DNA from: Bradyrhizobium betae
GTDB lineage: Bacteria > Pseudomonadota > Alphaproteobacteria > Rhizobiales > Xanthobacteraceae
Length of the DNA stretch: 64,000 bases
Direction of reading: 5' to 3'
Assembly (NCBI RefSeq): GCF_008932115.1
Contig: NZ_CP044543.1
Coordinates: 7,086,096-7,150,095, forward strand
The notes beneath the pieces are model-generated. The model worked only from the letters and a program-made list of their open reading frames with translations. It was not told where the DNA came from and ran no database searches. Numbering within the stretch: the stretch's first letter is position 1; each line of letters opens with the position of its first letter. This document shows positions 16,856-25,383 of this stretch, in pieces. Both the position numbers and the translations under genes were made by a program.

Positions 16856-17665
16856 TTATTGCCGCCGTGGCACGCCGCCGGCGTTCATGCCGCCGTCGAT
16901 GACGAGTTCGCTGCCGGTGACGTAACGCGAGGCATCGGAGGCCAGATACAGCACGCCGGAGGCGATCTCCGCGGCCTGGCCGGCGCGGCCGAGCGGGGCC
17001 ACCAGCCTTGCGCGCTCCTCGGGATCAATCGGCGCGTTCTGGCCGGCGCCCGTCGCCCCCGTGGGGATCTTGCCCCAGATCGGCGTGTCGATGATGCCGG
17101 GATGCACGGAATTGACGCGAATGCCGTCACCCGCCGCCGCGCATTCCATCGCGATCGATTTGGCGAACAGGCGCACGCCGCCCTTGGTGGCCGAATAGGC
17201 CGACAGGCCCGGCGAGCCGCGCAGGCCCGCGAGCGAGGACATCATGACGATCGAGCCGCTACCGGTCTTGCGCATCAAGGGCAGGCAATGTTTGACCGAG
17301 AGAAACACACCATCGAGGTTGATGGCGTTCTGCTTGCGCCAGTCAGCGAGCGTCATGTCGACGATCGACGGCACGGCAATGCCGATGCCGGCGTTGGAGA
17401 CCATGATGTCGAGCCGGCCATAGCGCTTTGCGATATCGGCGACGATCTCGATCCAGCGCTCCTCGCTGGTGACGTCATGCTCCAGGAAAATCGCCTTGCC
17501 ACCAGCCTTGGTGATGCGCTTGGCGAGCTCGGGGCCGCGCAGCTCGTCGATGTCCGAGATCACGACAGTCGCGCCCTCGCGCGCGAACAGCTCGACGATC
17601 GCCTCGCCGATGCCCGAGGCGCCACCTGTCACCAGCGCGACCCTGCCCTCAACCTGCCCTGCCAT
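16856..17665 (-). CDS. SDR-family NAD(P)-dependent oxidoreductase
   Basis: A short-chain dehydrogenase of 269 residues with the cofactor motif TGGASGIG near the N-terminus, NAG (VSNAGIG), the catalytic Ser in MMSSLAG and YxxxK in SAYSATKGG. The Asp after the second strand (ISDID) suggests NAD preference. Start ATG 17665 follows a good AAGGGAG site. It is followed by the class II aldolase gene in the same direction. The substrate is unknown. Confidence 0.88.
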   Translation of the reverse strand: MAGQVEGRVALVTGGASGIGEAIVELFAREGATVVISDIDELRGPELAKRITKAGGKAIFLEHDVTSEERWIEIVADIAKRYGRLDIMVSNAGIGIAVPSIVDMTLADWRKQNAINLDGVFLSVKHCLPLMRKTGSGSIVMMSSLAGLRGSPGLSAYSATKGGVRLFAKSIAMECAAAGDGIRVNSVHPGIIDTPIWGKIPTGATGAGQNAPIDPEERARLVAPLGRAGQAAEIASGVLYLASDASRYVTGSELVIDGGMNAGGVPRRQ

Positions 17666-17702
17666 GTTCACTCCCTTTCTTCTTTGTTGTTTGAAGCCGT
17701 TG

Positions 17703-19544
17703 TTATCTAATCACGGATGGCCCCTGGTCCGGTAGCGCGACGTCGATGACGCGGAACTGCACGCGCTCGGCGCCCTGGTAGCGATCCACGGACAACGATC
17801 CCGCGACATGCAATTGCTGGCCGCGATTGGCGACGAGCGCGTTGCCAAGCTTCTGGCCGACCGAGCGGAACGCGATGCCATTGACGATGGCGCCATCACC
17901 CGACTTGAAGCGCAGGCGCAGATGCGCCTGGCCGACCTCGTCGGCATAGACGAGCTGGTGCGCCGGCAGCGCCAGCACGGCTTCCGGATTGCCGCTGCCG
18001 AACGGGCCGGCGCGGTTGAGCGTAGCCGCAAGCTCGGTCGTCACCGCGCGCGCGGAGACCGCGCCGTCGATGTAGAGCTCGTTGACGTGGCGGGCCTCGG
18101 CGACGTCCTGCGCCAGCGCGCTTTCGAGATAGGCGCGAAACTCGGCGAGCTTTTCTTTGCGCAGCGTCACGCCCGCGGCCATCGCGTGGCCGCCACCCTT
18201 GAGCAAAATGCCGTCGGCGACCGCCTGCCGCACCGCCTTGCCGATGTCGACGCCGGCGATCGAGCGACCCGAGCCGGTGCCGATGCCGCCGGGCTCCAGC
18301 GCGATCGCAAAGGCGGGCCGCGAAAACTTCTCCTTCAGCCGGGAGGCCACGAGACCGACCACGCCGGGATGCCAGCCTTCCGAGGCCGTGACGATGACGC
18401 CAATTCTATCCTCCAGCCCGATCGAGGCCAGCGCCTCGGCTTCGGCCTGCGCTTCCGCCGCCTGCTCGATGACACGACGCTCGCTGTTCAGGCGGTCGAG
18501 CTCGGCCGCGATCCGCGCCGCCTCGACGCTGTCGCCTTCGAGCAAGAGCCGCACGCCGAGATCGGCGCGGCCGATGCGGCCGCCGGCATTGATGCGCGGC
18601 CCCAGCATGAAGCCGAGATGCCAAGCCTCCGGCGGCCCGTTGAGTCGCGCCACGTCCATGAGCGCGGTGTGGCCGACATGGTCGCGCCGCCGCATCGCGA
18701 TCAGCCCCTTGGCGACGAAGGCGCGGTTCAGGCCGATCAACGGCGCAACGTCCGCGACGGTGCCGAGTGCGACGTGATGCAGCATCCCGAGCAGATCGGG
18801 CTCGGGCATCTCAGATGTCCAGAAGCCGCGCTGGCGCAGCTCGCGGTTGACCGCGACCAGCGTCACCAGCACGAGGCCAACGGCGGCGAGATGGCCGAGG
18901 CCGGAGAGATCGTCGAGCCGGTTCGGATTGACCAGCGCATCGACCTCCGGCAATTCCGTGCCGGCCTGGTGATGGTCGATCACCACCACGGACATGCCGA
19001 GGCGCTTTGCCTCCGCCAGCGGCTCGATGCTGGTGGTGCCGCAATCGACGGTGACGAGCAGCGTGGCGCCCTTGGCCGCCAGCCCGCGCACGGCATCGAC
19101 GTTGGGGCCGTAGCCCTCGAAGATGCGGTCGGGAATGTGGATCAGCGGGTCAAGCCCGCAATGGCGCAGATGCCAGGCGAGCAGCGCCGCCGACGTCGCG
19201 CCGTCGACGTCGTAGTCGCCGAAGATCGCGACGGTCTCGCCCCTCACTGCGGCGTCCGCGATGCGCTTCGATGCCGCTTCCATCTCCGTCACCGTGAACG
19301 GATCCGGCATCAGTTTCCGGATGGTCGGATCGAGGAAATCGGGCACCGCGTCGATGTCGACGCCGCGGCCGGCCAGCACCCGCGCCAGCAATTCCGGCAG
19401 CTGGTGACGCTGCACGATGGCGAGCGCCGTGGCGGCGCCGCGCGCATCCAGCCGGGTGCGCCAGAGCTTGTCGGTGAGCGAGCGCGCCACGCCCAGGAAG
19501 GCCTGGGGTGCTTCGACGGGCAAGACGGTAGCGGGCGGCGACAT
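17703..19544 (-). CDS. recJ: Single-stranded-DNA-specific exonuclease RecJ
   Basis: RecJ degrades single-stranded DNA 5' to 3' in recombination and mismatch repair. The DHH-superfamily metal motifs are present: GDYDVDGATS (about residues 109-118), VIDHHQAG (about 190-197), and the DHHA1 region with GGGHAMAAG near 455. A C-terminal OB-like domain follows. The length of 613 residues is normal. In many alphaproteobacteria recJ follows hom and glpX; here those genes are about 13 kb away on the same strand, with unrelated genes between. Confidence 0.95.
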   Translation of the reverse strand: MSPPATVLPVEAPQAFLGVARSLTDKLWRTRLDARGAATALAIVQRHQLPELLARVLAGRGVDIDAVPDFLDPTIRKLMPDPFTVTEMEAASKRIADAAVRGETVAIFGDYDVDGATSAALLAWHLRHCGLDPLIHIPDRIFEGYGPNVDAVRGLAAKGATLLVTVDCGTTSIEPLAEAKRLGMSVVVIDHHQAGTELPEVDALVNPNRLDDLSGLGHLAAVGLVLVTLVAVNRELRQRGFWTSEMPEPDLLGMLHHVALGTVADVAPLIGLNRAFVAKGLIAMRRRDHVGHTALMDVARLNGPPEAWHLGFMLGPRINAGGRIGRADLGVRLLLEGDSVEAARIAAELDRLNSERRVIEQAAEAQAEAEALASIGLEDRIGVIVTASEGWHPGVVGLVASRLKEKFSRPAFAIALEPGGIGTGSGRSIAGVDIGKAVRQAVADGILLKGGGHAMAAGVTLRKEKLAEFRAYLESALAQDVAEARHVNELYIDGAVSARAVTTELAATLNRAGPFGSGNPEAVLALPAHQLVYADEVGQAHLRLRFKSGDGAIVNGIAFRSVGQKLGNALVANRGQQLHVAGSLSVDRYQGAERVQFRVIDVALPDQGPSVIR

Positions 19545-19828
19545 GACGGGGGCTGGTTATCGGAAACTGGGACCCGGACAATCACGTATGTCCGGCCATT
19601 GGGCTGAAAGCGATTGGCCGGCAATCCCTCGGGATTTGCAACGGCCGGAACTCACAAAGCGGTGGATTGCCGCCTTGCCGCGCGGACTGACTATCATTTG
19701 GGCATCCCGCAGAACAGCGAATTAAGCGGGCGTTAGGTGGAATCGTCGAAAAAGACTCGTATTCGATCTGTACTTGATTGTTCCGGGTTCATTGCAGATC
19801 AGGCCTCATTGCCAAGGGAAGTCCCCCG

Positions 19829-20905
19829 ATGTCTGCTGCGCTGGGTCTGAAAGCCAAGCCGATCGCCCCTGAACCCTCCGACGATGATTCCGACATCTCC
19901 GCGCTGATCAATCGCCTGACCGCGGAGGTCAACCAGATCGCGGTCGACAAGACCAAGGCGATCCAGCAGATCACCAACCAGATGAAGATGCTGGCGCTGA
20001 ACGCGCTGATCGAAAGCTCACGCGCCGGCGCGCAAGGCGCGGGCTTCGCGGTGGTGGCGCAGGAGGTGCGCGGCGTCGGCCAGCAGGTCGAGAGTATCGC
20101 GCGCGAACTCGAAACCCAGTTGACCAAGCGAACCGGCGATCTCGTCTCCTCGATCGACCGCATGAGCCAGCGCTCGCGCGGCGAGCGCATGGTCGACCTG
20201 TCGCTCAATGCAGTCGAGCTGATCGACCGCAACCTCTATGAGCGAACCTGCGACGTGCGCTGGTGGGCGACCGATTCCGCGGTGGTCGATTGTGCCGCCT
20301 CGCCCGCTCCCGCAGCCGTCACCTTTGCCTCGCAACGCCTCGGCGTCATCCTCGGCGCCTACACCGTCTATCTCGACCTCTGGCTCTGCGACCTCGACGG
20401 CAACGTCATCGCCAACGGCCGCGCCGACCGCTTTCGCGTCGTCGGCCAGAACGTCGCCCACACCAAATGGTTTCGCGAGGCGAAGTCCTTGCGCTCCGGC
20501 GACGGCTATGTCGCCGGCGACGTCGAGAACCAGCAGTTGCTCGGTAACGCGCAAGTCGCAACCTATTGCGCCAGCGTCCGCGCCGCGGGCCAGGCCAACG
20601 GCGCACCGATCGGCGTGCTCGCCATCCATTTCGACTGGGAGCCGCAGGCCCGCGCGATCGTGCAAGGCGTCCGCGTCGGCGACAGCGACAAGGCCCGCGT
20701 GCTTCTGGTCGACTCGAACTTTCGCGTGATCGCGGCCTCCGATGGCCAGGGCATTCTCAGCGAGCGCATCTCGCTGTCGCTCAACGGCCAGCGCTCCGGC
20801 TTCTACCAGGACCGCTCCGGCACGCTGGTCGCATTCCATGCCACGCCGGGGTACGAGACCTATCGCGGGCTCGGCTGGTACGGCGTGATCGTCTGCGGGG
20901 CCTGA
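19829..20905 (+). CDS. Soluble chemoreceptor-like protein: truncated MCP signalling tip plus sensor-like C-terminal domain
   Basis: The 358-residue protein has an N-terminal coiled-coil with the methyl-accepting chemotaxis hairpin tip: MKMLALNALIESSRAGAQGAGFAVVAQEV (residues 52-80), the region that contacts CheA and CheW. Only about 110 residues of signalling helix are present. Residues about 125-358 look like a Cache/PAS-type ligand domain (LGVILGAYTVYLDLWLCDLDGNVIANGR...). No transmembrane helices are visible. The usual order (sensor first, signalling last) is reversed. Start ATG 19829 follows AAGGGAA. It may sense a cytoplasmic signal. No che genes are nearby. Confidence 0.75.
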   Translation: MSAALGLKAKPIAPEPSDDDSDISALINRLTAEVNQIAVDKTKAIQQITNQMKMLALNALIESSRAGAQGAGFAVVAQEVRGVGQQVESIARELETQLTKRTGDLVSSIDRMSQRSRGERMVDLSLNAVELIDRNLYERTCDVRWWATDSAVVDCAASPAPAAVTFASQRLGVILGAYTVYLDLWLCDLDGNVIANGRADRFRVVGQNVAHTKWFREAKSLRSGDGYVAGDVENQQLLGNAQVATYCASVRAAGQANGAPIGVLAIHFDWEPQARAIVQGVRVGDSDKARVLLVDSNFRVIAASDGQGILSERISLSLNGQRSGFYQDRSGTLVAFHATPGYETYRGLGWYGVIVCGA

Positions 20906-20960
20906 GGCGAGAGCCGCCCCATAAAATCCGGGCGGTGAGCCGTCCGTTCAAACAAGCGCG

Positions 20961-20997
20961 AAAACAACCCCATGCACAGTAGAAGCCGGGTTGTTTT
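20961..20997. terminator. Bidirectional terminator between convergent genes
   Basis: AAAACAACCC (20961-20970) and GGGTTGTTTT (20988-20997) form a perfect 10-bp stem with A and T runs on both sides, so it can stop transcription from the chemoreceptor-like gene (+) and the pdxA-like gene (-). Confidence 0.75.
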
Positions 20998-21094
20998 CAT
21001 TGACGTTTTTCGTCGCACCCGATCGTTTGACACGTCGGGCAAAACACTGGCACTCTGCCATCATCCCAAAGTTTGAAAACGCGCCCGCGTGCGA

Positions 21095-22099
21095 TCAGGC
21101 GACGCCGCGTCCGGCCATCTCCGCCGCGAGCAACAGCGCGGCGCGGCTGGCGCCGATCGATGCGATCCCCTGCCCCGCGATGTCGTACGCGGTGCCGTGC
21201 GCGGGCGTGCAGATCGGGAACGGAAAGCCGCCGAGCAAGGTCACGCCGCGATCGAACCCCATCAGCTTCATCGCGATCTGGCCCTGGTCGTGATACATCG
21301 TGAGCACCGCATCGAAGGCGCCACCTTTTGCGCGCAGGAACACGGTGTCGGCAGGAAACGGCCCTTCGGCGGCAATGCCCTCGCGCTGGCCGGCGGCAAC
21401 CACCGGCGCAATGATATCGATCTCTTCGCGGCCGAAATTGCCACCATCGCCAGCGTGCGGATTGAGCCCGGCCACCGCGATGCGCGGCCTCGCGAAGCCG
21501 GCCTCGCGCATGCAGGCGTCGGTCAGCTTGAGCGCACGATGGATGCGCTCGACGGACAGCCGGGCGGCGACGTCCTTGAGCGGGATATGCGAGGTGACCC
21601 GTGCATTCCAGAGCCGGTCCAGCACGTTGAATTCGCTCGCCGGCGTCTTGAGACCAACCACTTCCGCTGAAAACGCGATCTCGTCGTCATACTCGGCGCG
21701 GGCAAACCGCATTGCCTGCTTGTTGAACGGCGTGAAGCAGACCGCGTCGACGCGACCATCGCGGCCGAGTTCGAGTGCATGTCTGTAGTTTGCCAACGCG
21801 AATTGTCCGCCGGCAAGGCTCGCCACCCCGCGCTCCACCTGCGCGGGGGCGAGGTGGCCGAGGTCGACGAACAGCGCGTCCCCATCAATGGCGCGAAGTT
21901 CGGCCCCCTGCTCCACCATGGTCAGGTCCGGCTTGACACCCGCGACGCGCGCGCCCTCATCGAAGACGCGTCGGTCGCCGATCACGACAAGCCGGGCGCG
22001 GGCAAGAATATCGTTCTGCGCCACGAGCTTCGCCGTCAGCTCCGGACTGATGCCGGCAGGATCTCCCATGGCCAATGCAATGAGCGGCTTTGCGGTCAT
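21095..22099 (-). CDS. pdxA: PdxA-family dehydrogenase (4-hydroxythreonine-4-phosphate dehydrogenase-like)
   Basis: The 334-residue protein belongs to the PdxA family of metal- and NAD-dependent dehydrogenases. The start (ALAMGDPAGISPEL) and the metal-site block GLNPHAGDGGNFGREE (about residues 214-229) are diagnostic. PdxA proper works in pyridoxal phosphate synthesis. Paralogues act in catabolism, for example PdxA2 on threonate-type acids and TphB on a terephthalate dihydrodiol. Here the gene overlaps tctA by four bases inside a transporter and CoA-transferase cluster, so a catabolic role is more likely than vitamin B6 synthesis. The true substrate is unknown. Confidence 0.8.
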   Translation of the reverse strand: MTAKPLIALAMGDPAGISPELTAKLVAQNDILARARLVVIGDRRVFDEGARVAGVKPDLTMVEQGAELRAIDGDALFVDLGHLAPAQVERGVASLAGGQFALANYRHALELGRDGRVDAVCFTPFNKQAMRFARAEYDDEIAFSAEVVGLKTPASEFNVLDRLWNARVTSHIPLKDVAARLSVERIHRALKLTDACMREAGFARPRIAVAGLNPHAGDGGNFGREEIDIIAPVVAAGQREGIAAEGPFPADTVFLRAKGGAFDAVLTMYHDQGQIAMKLMGFDRGVTLLGGFPFPICTPAHGTAYDIAGQGIASIGASRAALLLAAEMAGRGVA

Positions 22100-23634
22100 A
22101 TGATCACCTTTTCATGAGTTGCCGTCTCATTGGCGGATGGCGCGGGCCTGCGCCGCAAACGCGCTAGCTGCAGCACAAGCGGAAGCAGCAGCAGGGCGAT
22201 GCCGGCCACGATCAGGCACGTGACCAGCTTGTTTGCGAAGAATATCCCGAGCGATCCCTTGGACATCAGCATCGACTGCCGGAACGCATCCTCGGCCTTG
22301 TCGCCGATCACGATCGCGAGCACCAGCGGCGCTAGCGGATAGAACAGCTTCTTGAAGAGATAGCCGACGATCCCGAAGCCGAGCATCATGACCACGTCGA
22401 GATAGGAGTTCGACACCGAATAGGCACCGACGACGCAGATGATCACGATCAGGGGCGCGATGACGACGAACGGAATTCGCATCAGGGCGGCGAAGACCGG
22501 AACGGTCAGCAGCACCAGCGCGACCGCGACGATATTGCCGACATACATCGAGGCGATCAGACCCCACACAAAGTCCTTGCTGTCGACGAACAGCATCGGC
22601 CCGGGATTGAGTCCCCAGATCATGAGCCCGCCCATCATGACGGCCGCGGTCGCCGAGCCGGGGATGCCGAGCGCGAGCATCGGCAGCAGCGCGCTGGTGC
22701 CGGCCGCATGATCGGCCGTCTCTGGCGAGATGATCCCTTCGACCTCCCCCGTGCCGAAATATCGGCCACGGCGCGAGAAGCGGCGGGCGATGCCGTAGCT
22801 CATGAAGGATGCCGCGGTCGGCCCTCCCGGCGTGATCCCCATCCAGCATCCGATCGCGGCGCTGCGCAGCAGCGCAACGCCGTGGCGCGGCAGGCGGCCG
22901 ACGGCGCGGAACACCTCGCGCCAATCGATCTTCGAGGAGACCGCGCGGGCATGAAACTCCTCTTCGACGGCGACCAGCAGCTCGCCGATGCCGAACAGGC
23001 CCATCACCGCGACGACGAAGTTCACGCCCTTGACCAGCTCGTCGATGCCCATGGTGAGACGGACGCTGCCGGCCACCGTATCGATGCCGATCGCGGCGAT
23101 GGCAAAACCGATCGCAAGCGCGACGACGGTCTTGATCGGCGCCGCGCCGCCCATGCCGACGAAGCTCGCGAAGGCGAGGAAATAGACGGCAAAATATTCC
23201 GCCGGCCCGAAGGCGAGAGCGACCTGCGCGACCCAGGATGCGAGGAAGGTGATCAGGATGACGCCGACCAGCGCGCCGAACGCCGCCGAGCCGAACGCGG
23301 TCGCGAGCGCCGTCGTCGGCCGGCCGTCGCGCGCCATCGGGTAGCCGTCGAAGGTGGTTGCGACCGAGGACGGTTCGCCGGGGATGTTGAACAGGATCGA
23401 GGTGACGGATCCCCCGAACAGCGCGCCCCAATACATGCTGGAGAGCAGGATGATCGCCGACACCGGCTGCATGCCGAAGGTCAGCGGCAATAGCAGCGAC
23501 ACACCGTTGGGCGCGCCCAGCCCCGGCAGCACGCCGACGAGAATGCCGAGCAGCACACCGACCGCCATCAACGCCAGATGCGGCACGGTGATCGCGATGG
23601 TGAAGCCGTGCAGGAGTTCGTGGAGGTTTTCCAT
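22096..23634 (-). CDS. tctA: Tripartite tricarboxylate transporter, large membrane subunit TctA
   Basis: This is the 12-helix permease of the tripartite tricarboxylate transporter family. Family hallmarks include LGILVGVLPGLGAPNGVSLLLPLTFGM near the N-terminus, SMYWGALFGGSVTSILFNIPGEPSS, and a second GITPGGPTAASFMSY repeat in the second half. The 512-residue length is normal. I start at ATG 23634, eleven bases after the tctB stop codon; an upstream extension in the same frame is not protein-like. It works with TctB and the TctC binding protein to import a carboxylated substrate. Confidence 0.93.
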   Translation of the reverse strand: MENLHELLHGFTIAITVPHLALMAVGVLLGILVGVLPGLGAPNGVSLLLPLTFGMQPVSAIILLSSMYWGALFGGSVTSILFNIPGEPSSVATTFDGYPMARDGRPTTALATAFGSAAFGALVGVILITFLASWVAQVALAFGPAEYFAVYFLAFASFVGMGGAAPIKTVVALAIGFAIAAIGIDTVAGSVRLTMGIDELVKGVNFVVAVMGLFGIGELLVAVEEEFHARAVSSKIDWREVFRAVGRLPRHGVALLRSAAIGCWMGITPGGPTAASFMSYGIARRFSRRGRYFGTGEVEGIISPETADHAAGTSALLPMLALGIPGSATAAVMMGGLMIWGLNPGPMLFVDSKDFVWGLIASMYVGNIVAVALVLLTVPVFAALMRIPFVVIAPLIVIICVVGAYSVSNSYLDVVMMLGFGIVGYLFKKLFYPLAPLVLAIVIGDKAEDAFRQSMLMSKGSLGIFFANKLVTCLIVAGIALLLLPLVLQLARLRRRPAPSANETATHEKVII

Positions 23635-23645
23635 CGGCCTCTCCG

Positions 23646-24128
23646 TCAGAAGCCGAACGCGGCGGCCAGCGCGCCATGCGGCAGGCTCACCTGGAACATG
23701 CGCTCGAACACGACATAGAGCGCGAGGGCCGTTACCCACGCCATGGCCAGCGCACGCGGCACGGACTGATGTCGGGGGATCGCCAGCACCGCGAAGATGT
23801 AGAGAGCCGAGGCGAGGTACATCCCGACCAGCGGGATGGCGGCGACGAAGATCGCGGCCGGCACAAACAGGCCCGCTAGCCGGCGCAGCTCGATCGGCGT
23901 AATCGCAATCGGAACATTTGCCAGTGTCGCAGCCGGCAGCACGCCCCGCACCAGATTGTACAAGCTGCCGAGCACGATGATGATGCCGGTCAGAAACGGG
24001 AACGTGCCGGAGTCGACGCCTGCGGTTGACCAGCCGATGCCGTTGTCGAGGCTCTGGACCACCACCGCGACACCGAAGCTCCCAGTCAGCACGGCAGTCG
24101 CAAGTTCGAGGGCGCGGCGCGAGATCAT
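23646..24128 (-). CDS. tctB: Tripartite tricarboxylate transporter, small membrane subunit TctB
   Basis: A 160-residue protein with four hydrophobic helices in the TctB pattern (N-terminal helix, GVDSGTFPFLTGIIIVLGSLYNL, then two C-terminal helices ending ALYVVFERMFQVSLPHG). The size and position directly before tctA identify it. It is needed for complex formation, and its mechanism is poorly known. A 28-bp inverted repeat separates it from tctC. Confidence 0.88.
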   Translation of the reverse strand: MISRRALELATAVLTGSFGVAVVVQSLDNGIGWSTAGVDSGTFPFLTGIIIVLGSLYNLVRGVLPAATLANVPIAITPIELRRLAGLFVPAAIFVAAIPLVGMYLASALYIFAVLAIPRHQSVPRALAMAWVTALALYVVFERMFQVSLPHGALAAAFGF

Positions 24129-24147
24129 AGGTAGCCCTCCCTCAACC

Positions 24148-24280
24148 GTCGTCCCGGCGAAGGCCGGGACCCATACCGCGTGATCTCTCTCGAAGATCGT
24201 TGGTCGTCGTACCGACGTGGATTCGAGTCTTCGTCAAACTCCTCCCAGTGGTTATGGGTCCCGGCCTTCGCCGGGACGAC
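24148..24280. repeat. REP-like element: 28-bp perfect inverted repeat
   Basis: The arms at 24148-24175 and 24253-24280 are perfect reverse complements over 28 bases, with 77 bases between. Each arm also folds on itself (GTCCCGGC-GAAG-GCCGGGAC). This matches the palindromic repeat families scattered between genes in Bradyrhizobium. Located between tctC and tctB, it may stabilise or attenuate the transcript. Confidence 0.8.
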
Positions 24281-24338
24281 AGCGGAGTTTGTGGTGAGGT
24301 CCTACCCACGCGATCACCGCCGTTCCAACAACCCCGCC

Positions 24339-25331
24339 TCACTTGACCAGCCAGCCCTGCTCGCCCGCAACCTGCCTGACGTGCTCGAGGTCCTCCTTGA
24401 TGAACTTGTCGAACTCGGCACCGGTCAGGAACGTGTCGACCTGGGAGGTCTTCTCGATGTAGTCCTTCCATTCCGGCGTCGCCTGCACCTTTTTCATCAG
24501 GTCGATGTAGAACGCTGCCTGGTCCGGCGTGACCTTGCCCGGCAGCCACACCGTGCGCGGCTGCTCATATTGCTTGATGTCGAGGCCCTGCTCGACACAG
24601 GTCGGAACGTCGCTCCAGCCTTCGGTCGCGGTAACCTTGGGGCCCAGCGGCAGCCGCTTCGGGCTGAAAACGCAGAGCGGTCGCTGCGTTCCACCGCGCC
24701 ATTGCCCGAGGCTTTCGCTGGGATTGTTGACGTGGGAATCGAGGTGTCCTCCGGCGAGCTGCACCGCGGTCTCGGCGCCGCTCTTGAAGGGGATGTAGGT
24801 CAGCTTGATCCGGCCGGCCTTCTCGATCATGCGGGTGAGCACCTCGTCGGTGTCCTTGGACTGCGCGCCGCCCATCTTGAATTCAGCCGATGCAGCGGCC
24901 TTCAGATAGTCGCCGGCCGTCTTGTAGGGCGCGTCCTGCTTGACCCAGAGCAGGAACTCGTCCTGCGCCATCGCCGCGATCGGCGTGAGATCGGTGTAGT
25001 TGAAGGCGACCTTGGAGACGAGCGGCTGCTGCCAGGCGTTCGACGTGCCGAAAATCACCTTGTAGGGGTCGCCGGCGGAGGCCTTGGCGTAGACATAACC
25101 TTCCGCGCCGCTGCCGCCGCCCTTGTTGGCAACGACGATGGGCTGCTCGGTCAGCTTGTATTTGGTGATGATGTTCTGCACGGCACGCGCAAGATTGTCG
25201 GTGCCGCCGCCCGGCCCGGCCGTGGCCACGAACTCGATCGGCTTTTGCGGTTGCCAGGCGCTGAGCGCCGGCAGCGTGCCGGCGAGAACGGCCACAGCCG
25301 TGGACAGCAGAAGCTTCGACGTCCCACCCAT
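24339..25331 (-). CDS. tctC: Tripartite tricarboxylate transporter substrate-binding protein TctC
   Basis: A periplasmic binding protein of 330 residues with signal peptide (STAVAVLAGTLPALSAW) and TctC-family blocks: ATAGPGGGTDNLARAV (about residues 36-51), VVANKGGGSGAEGYVYAK, and FGTSNAWQQPLV. It captures the substrate and delivers it to TctA/TctB. Start ATG 25331 follows GGAGGAA. The sequence is a member of the Bug family, whose ligands range from citrate to aromatic acids, so the ligand is open. Gene order tctC-tctB-tctA-pdxA suggests one transcript. Confidence 0.9.
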   Translation of the reverse strand: MGGTSKLLLSTAVAVLAGTLPALSAWQPQKPIEFVATAGPGGGTDNLARAVQNIITKYKLTEQPIVVANKGGGSGAEGYVYAKASAGDPYKVIFGTSNAWQQPLVSKVAFNYTDLTPIAAMAQDEFLLWVKQDAPYKTAGDYLKAAASAEFKMGGAQSKDTDEVLTRMIEKAGRIKLTYIPFKSGAETAVQLAGGHLDSHVNNPSESLGQWRGGTQRPLCVFSPKRLPLGPKVTATEGWSDVPTCVEQGLDIKQYEQPRTVWLPGKVTPDQAAFYIDLMKKVQATPEWKDYIEKTSQVDTFLTGAEFDKFIKEDLEHVRQVAGEQGWLVK

Positions 25332-25383
25332 GATTTCCTCCAGCTTTTTTGTGTTCTGCTTTATTTGTCGTATCGACGTCCGG

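Noticed and set aside
17808..19607. A 599-residue frame on the plus strand
   Set aside because: It lies antisense to recJ, has Arg/Gly/His-rich composition with no domain, and its length follows from GC-rich codon structure. recJ on the other strand has clear DHH motifs.
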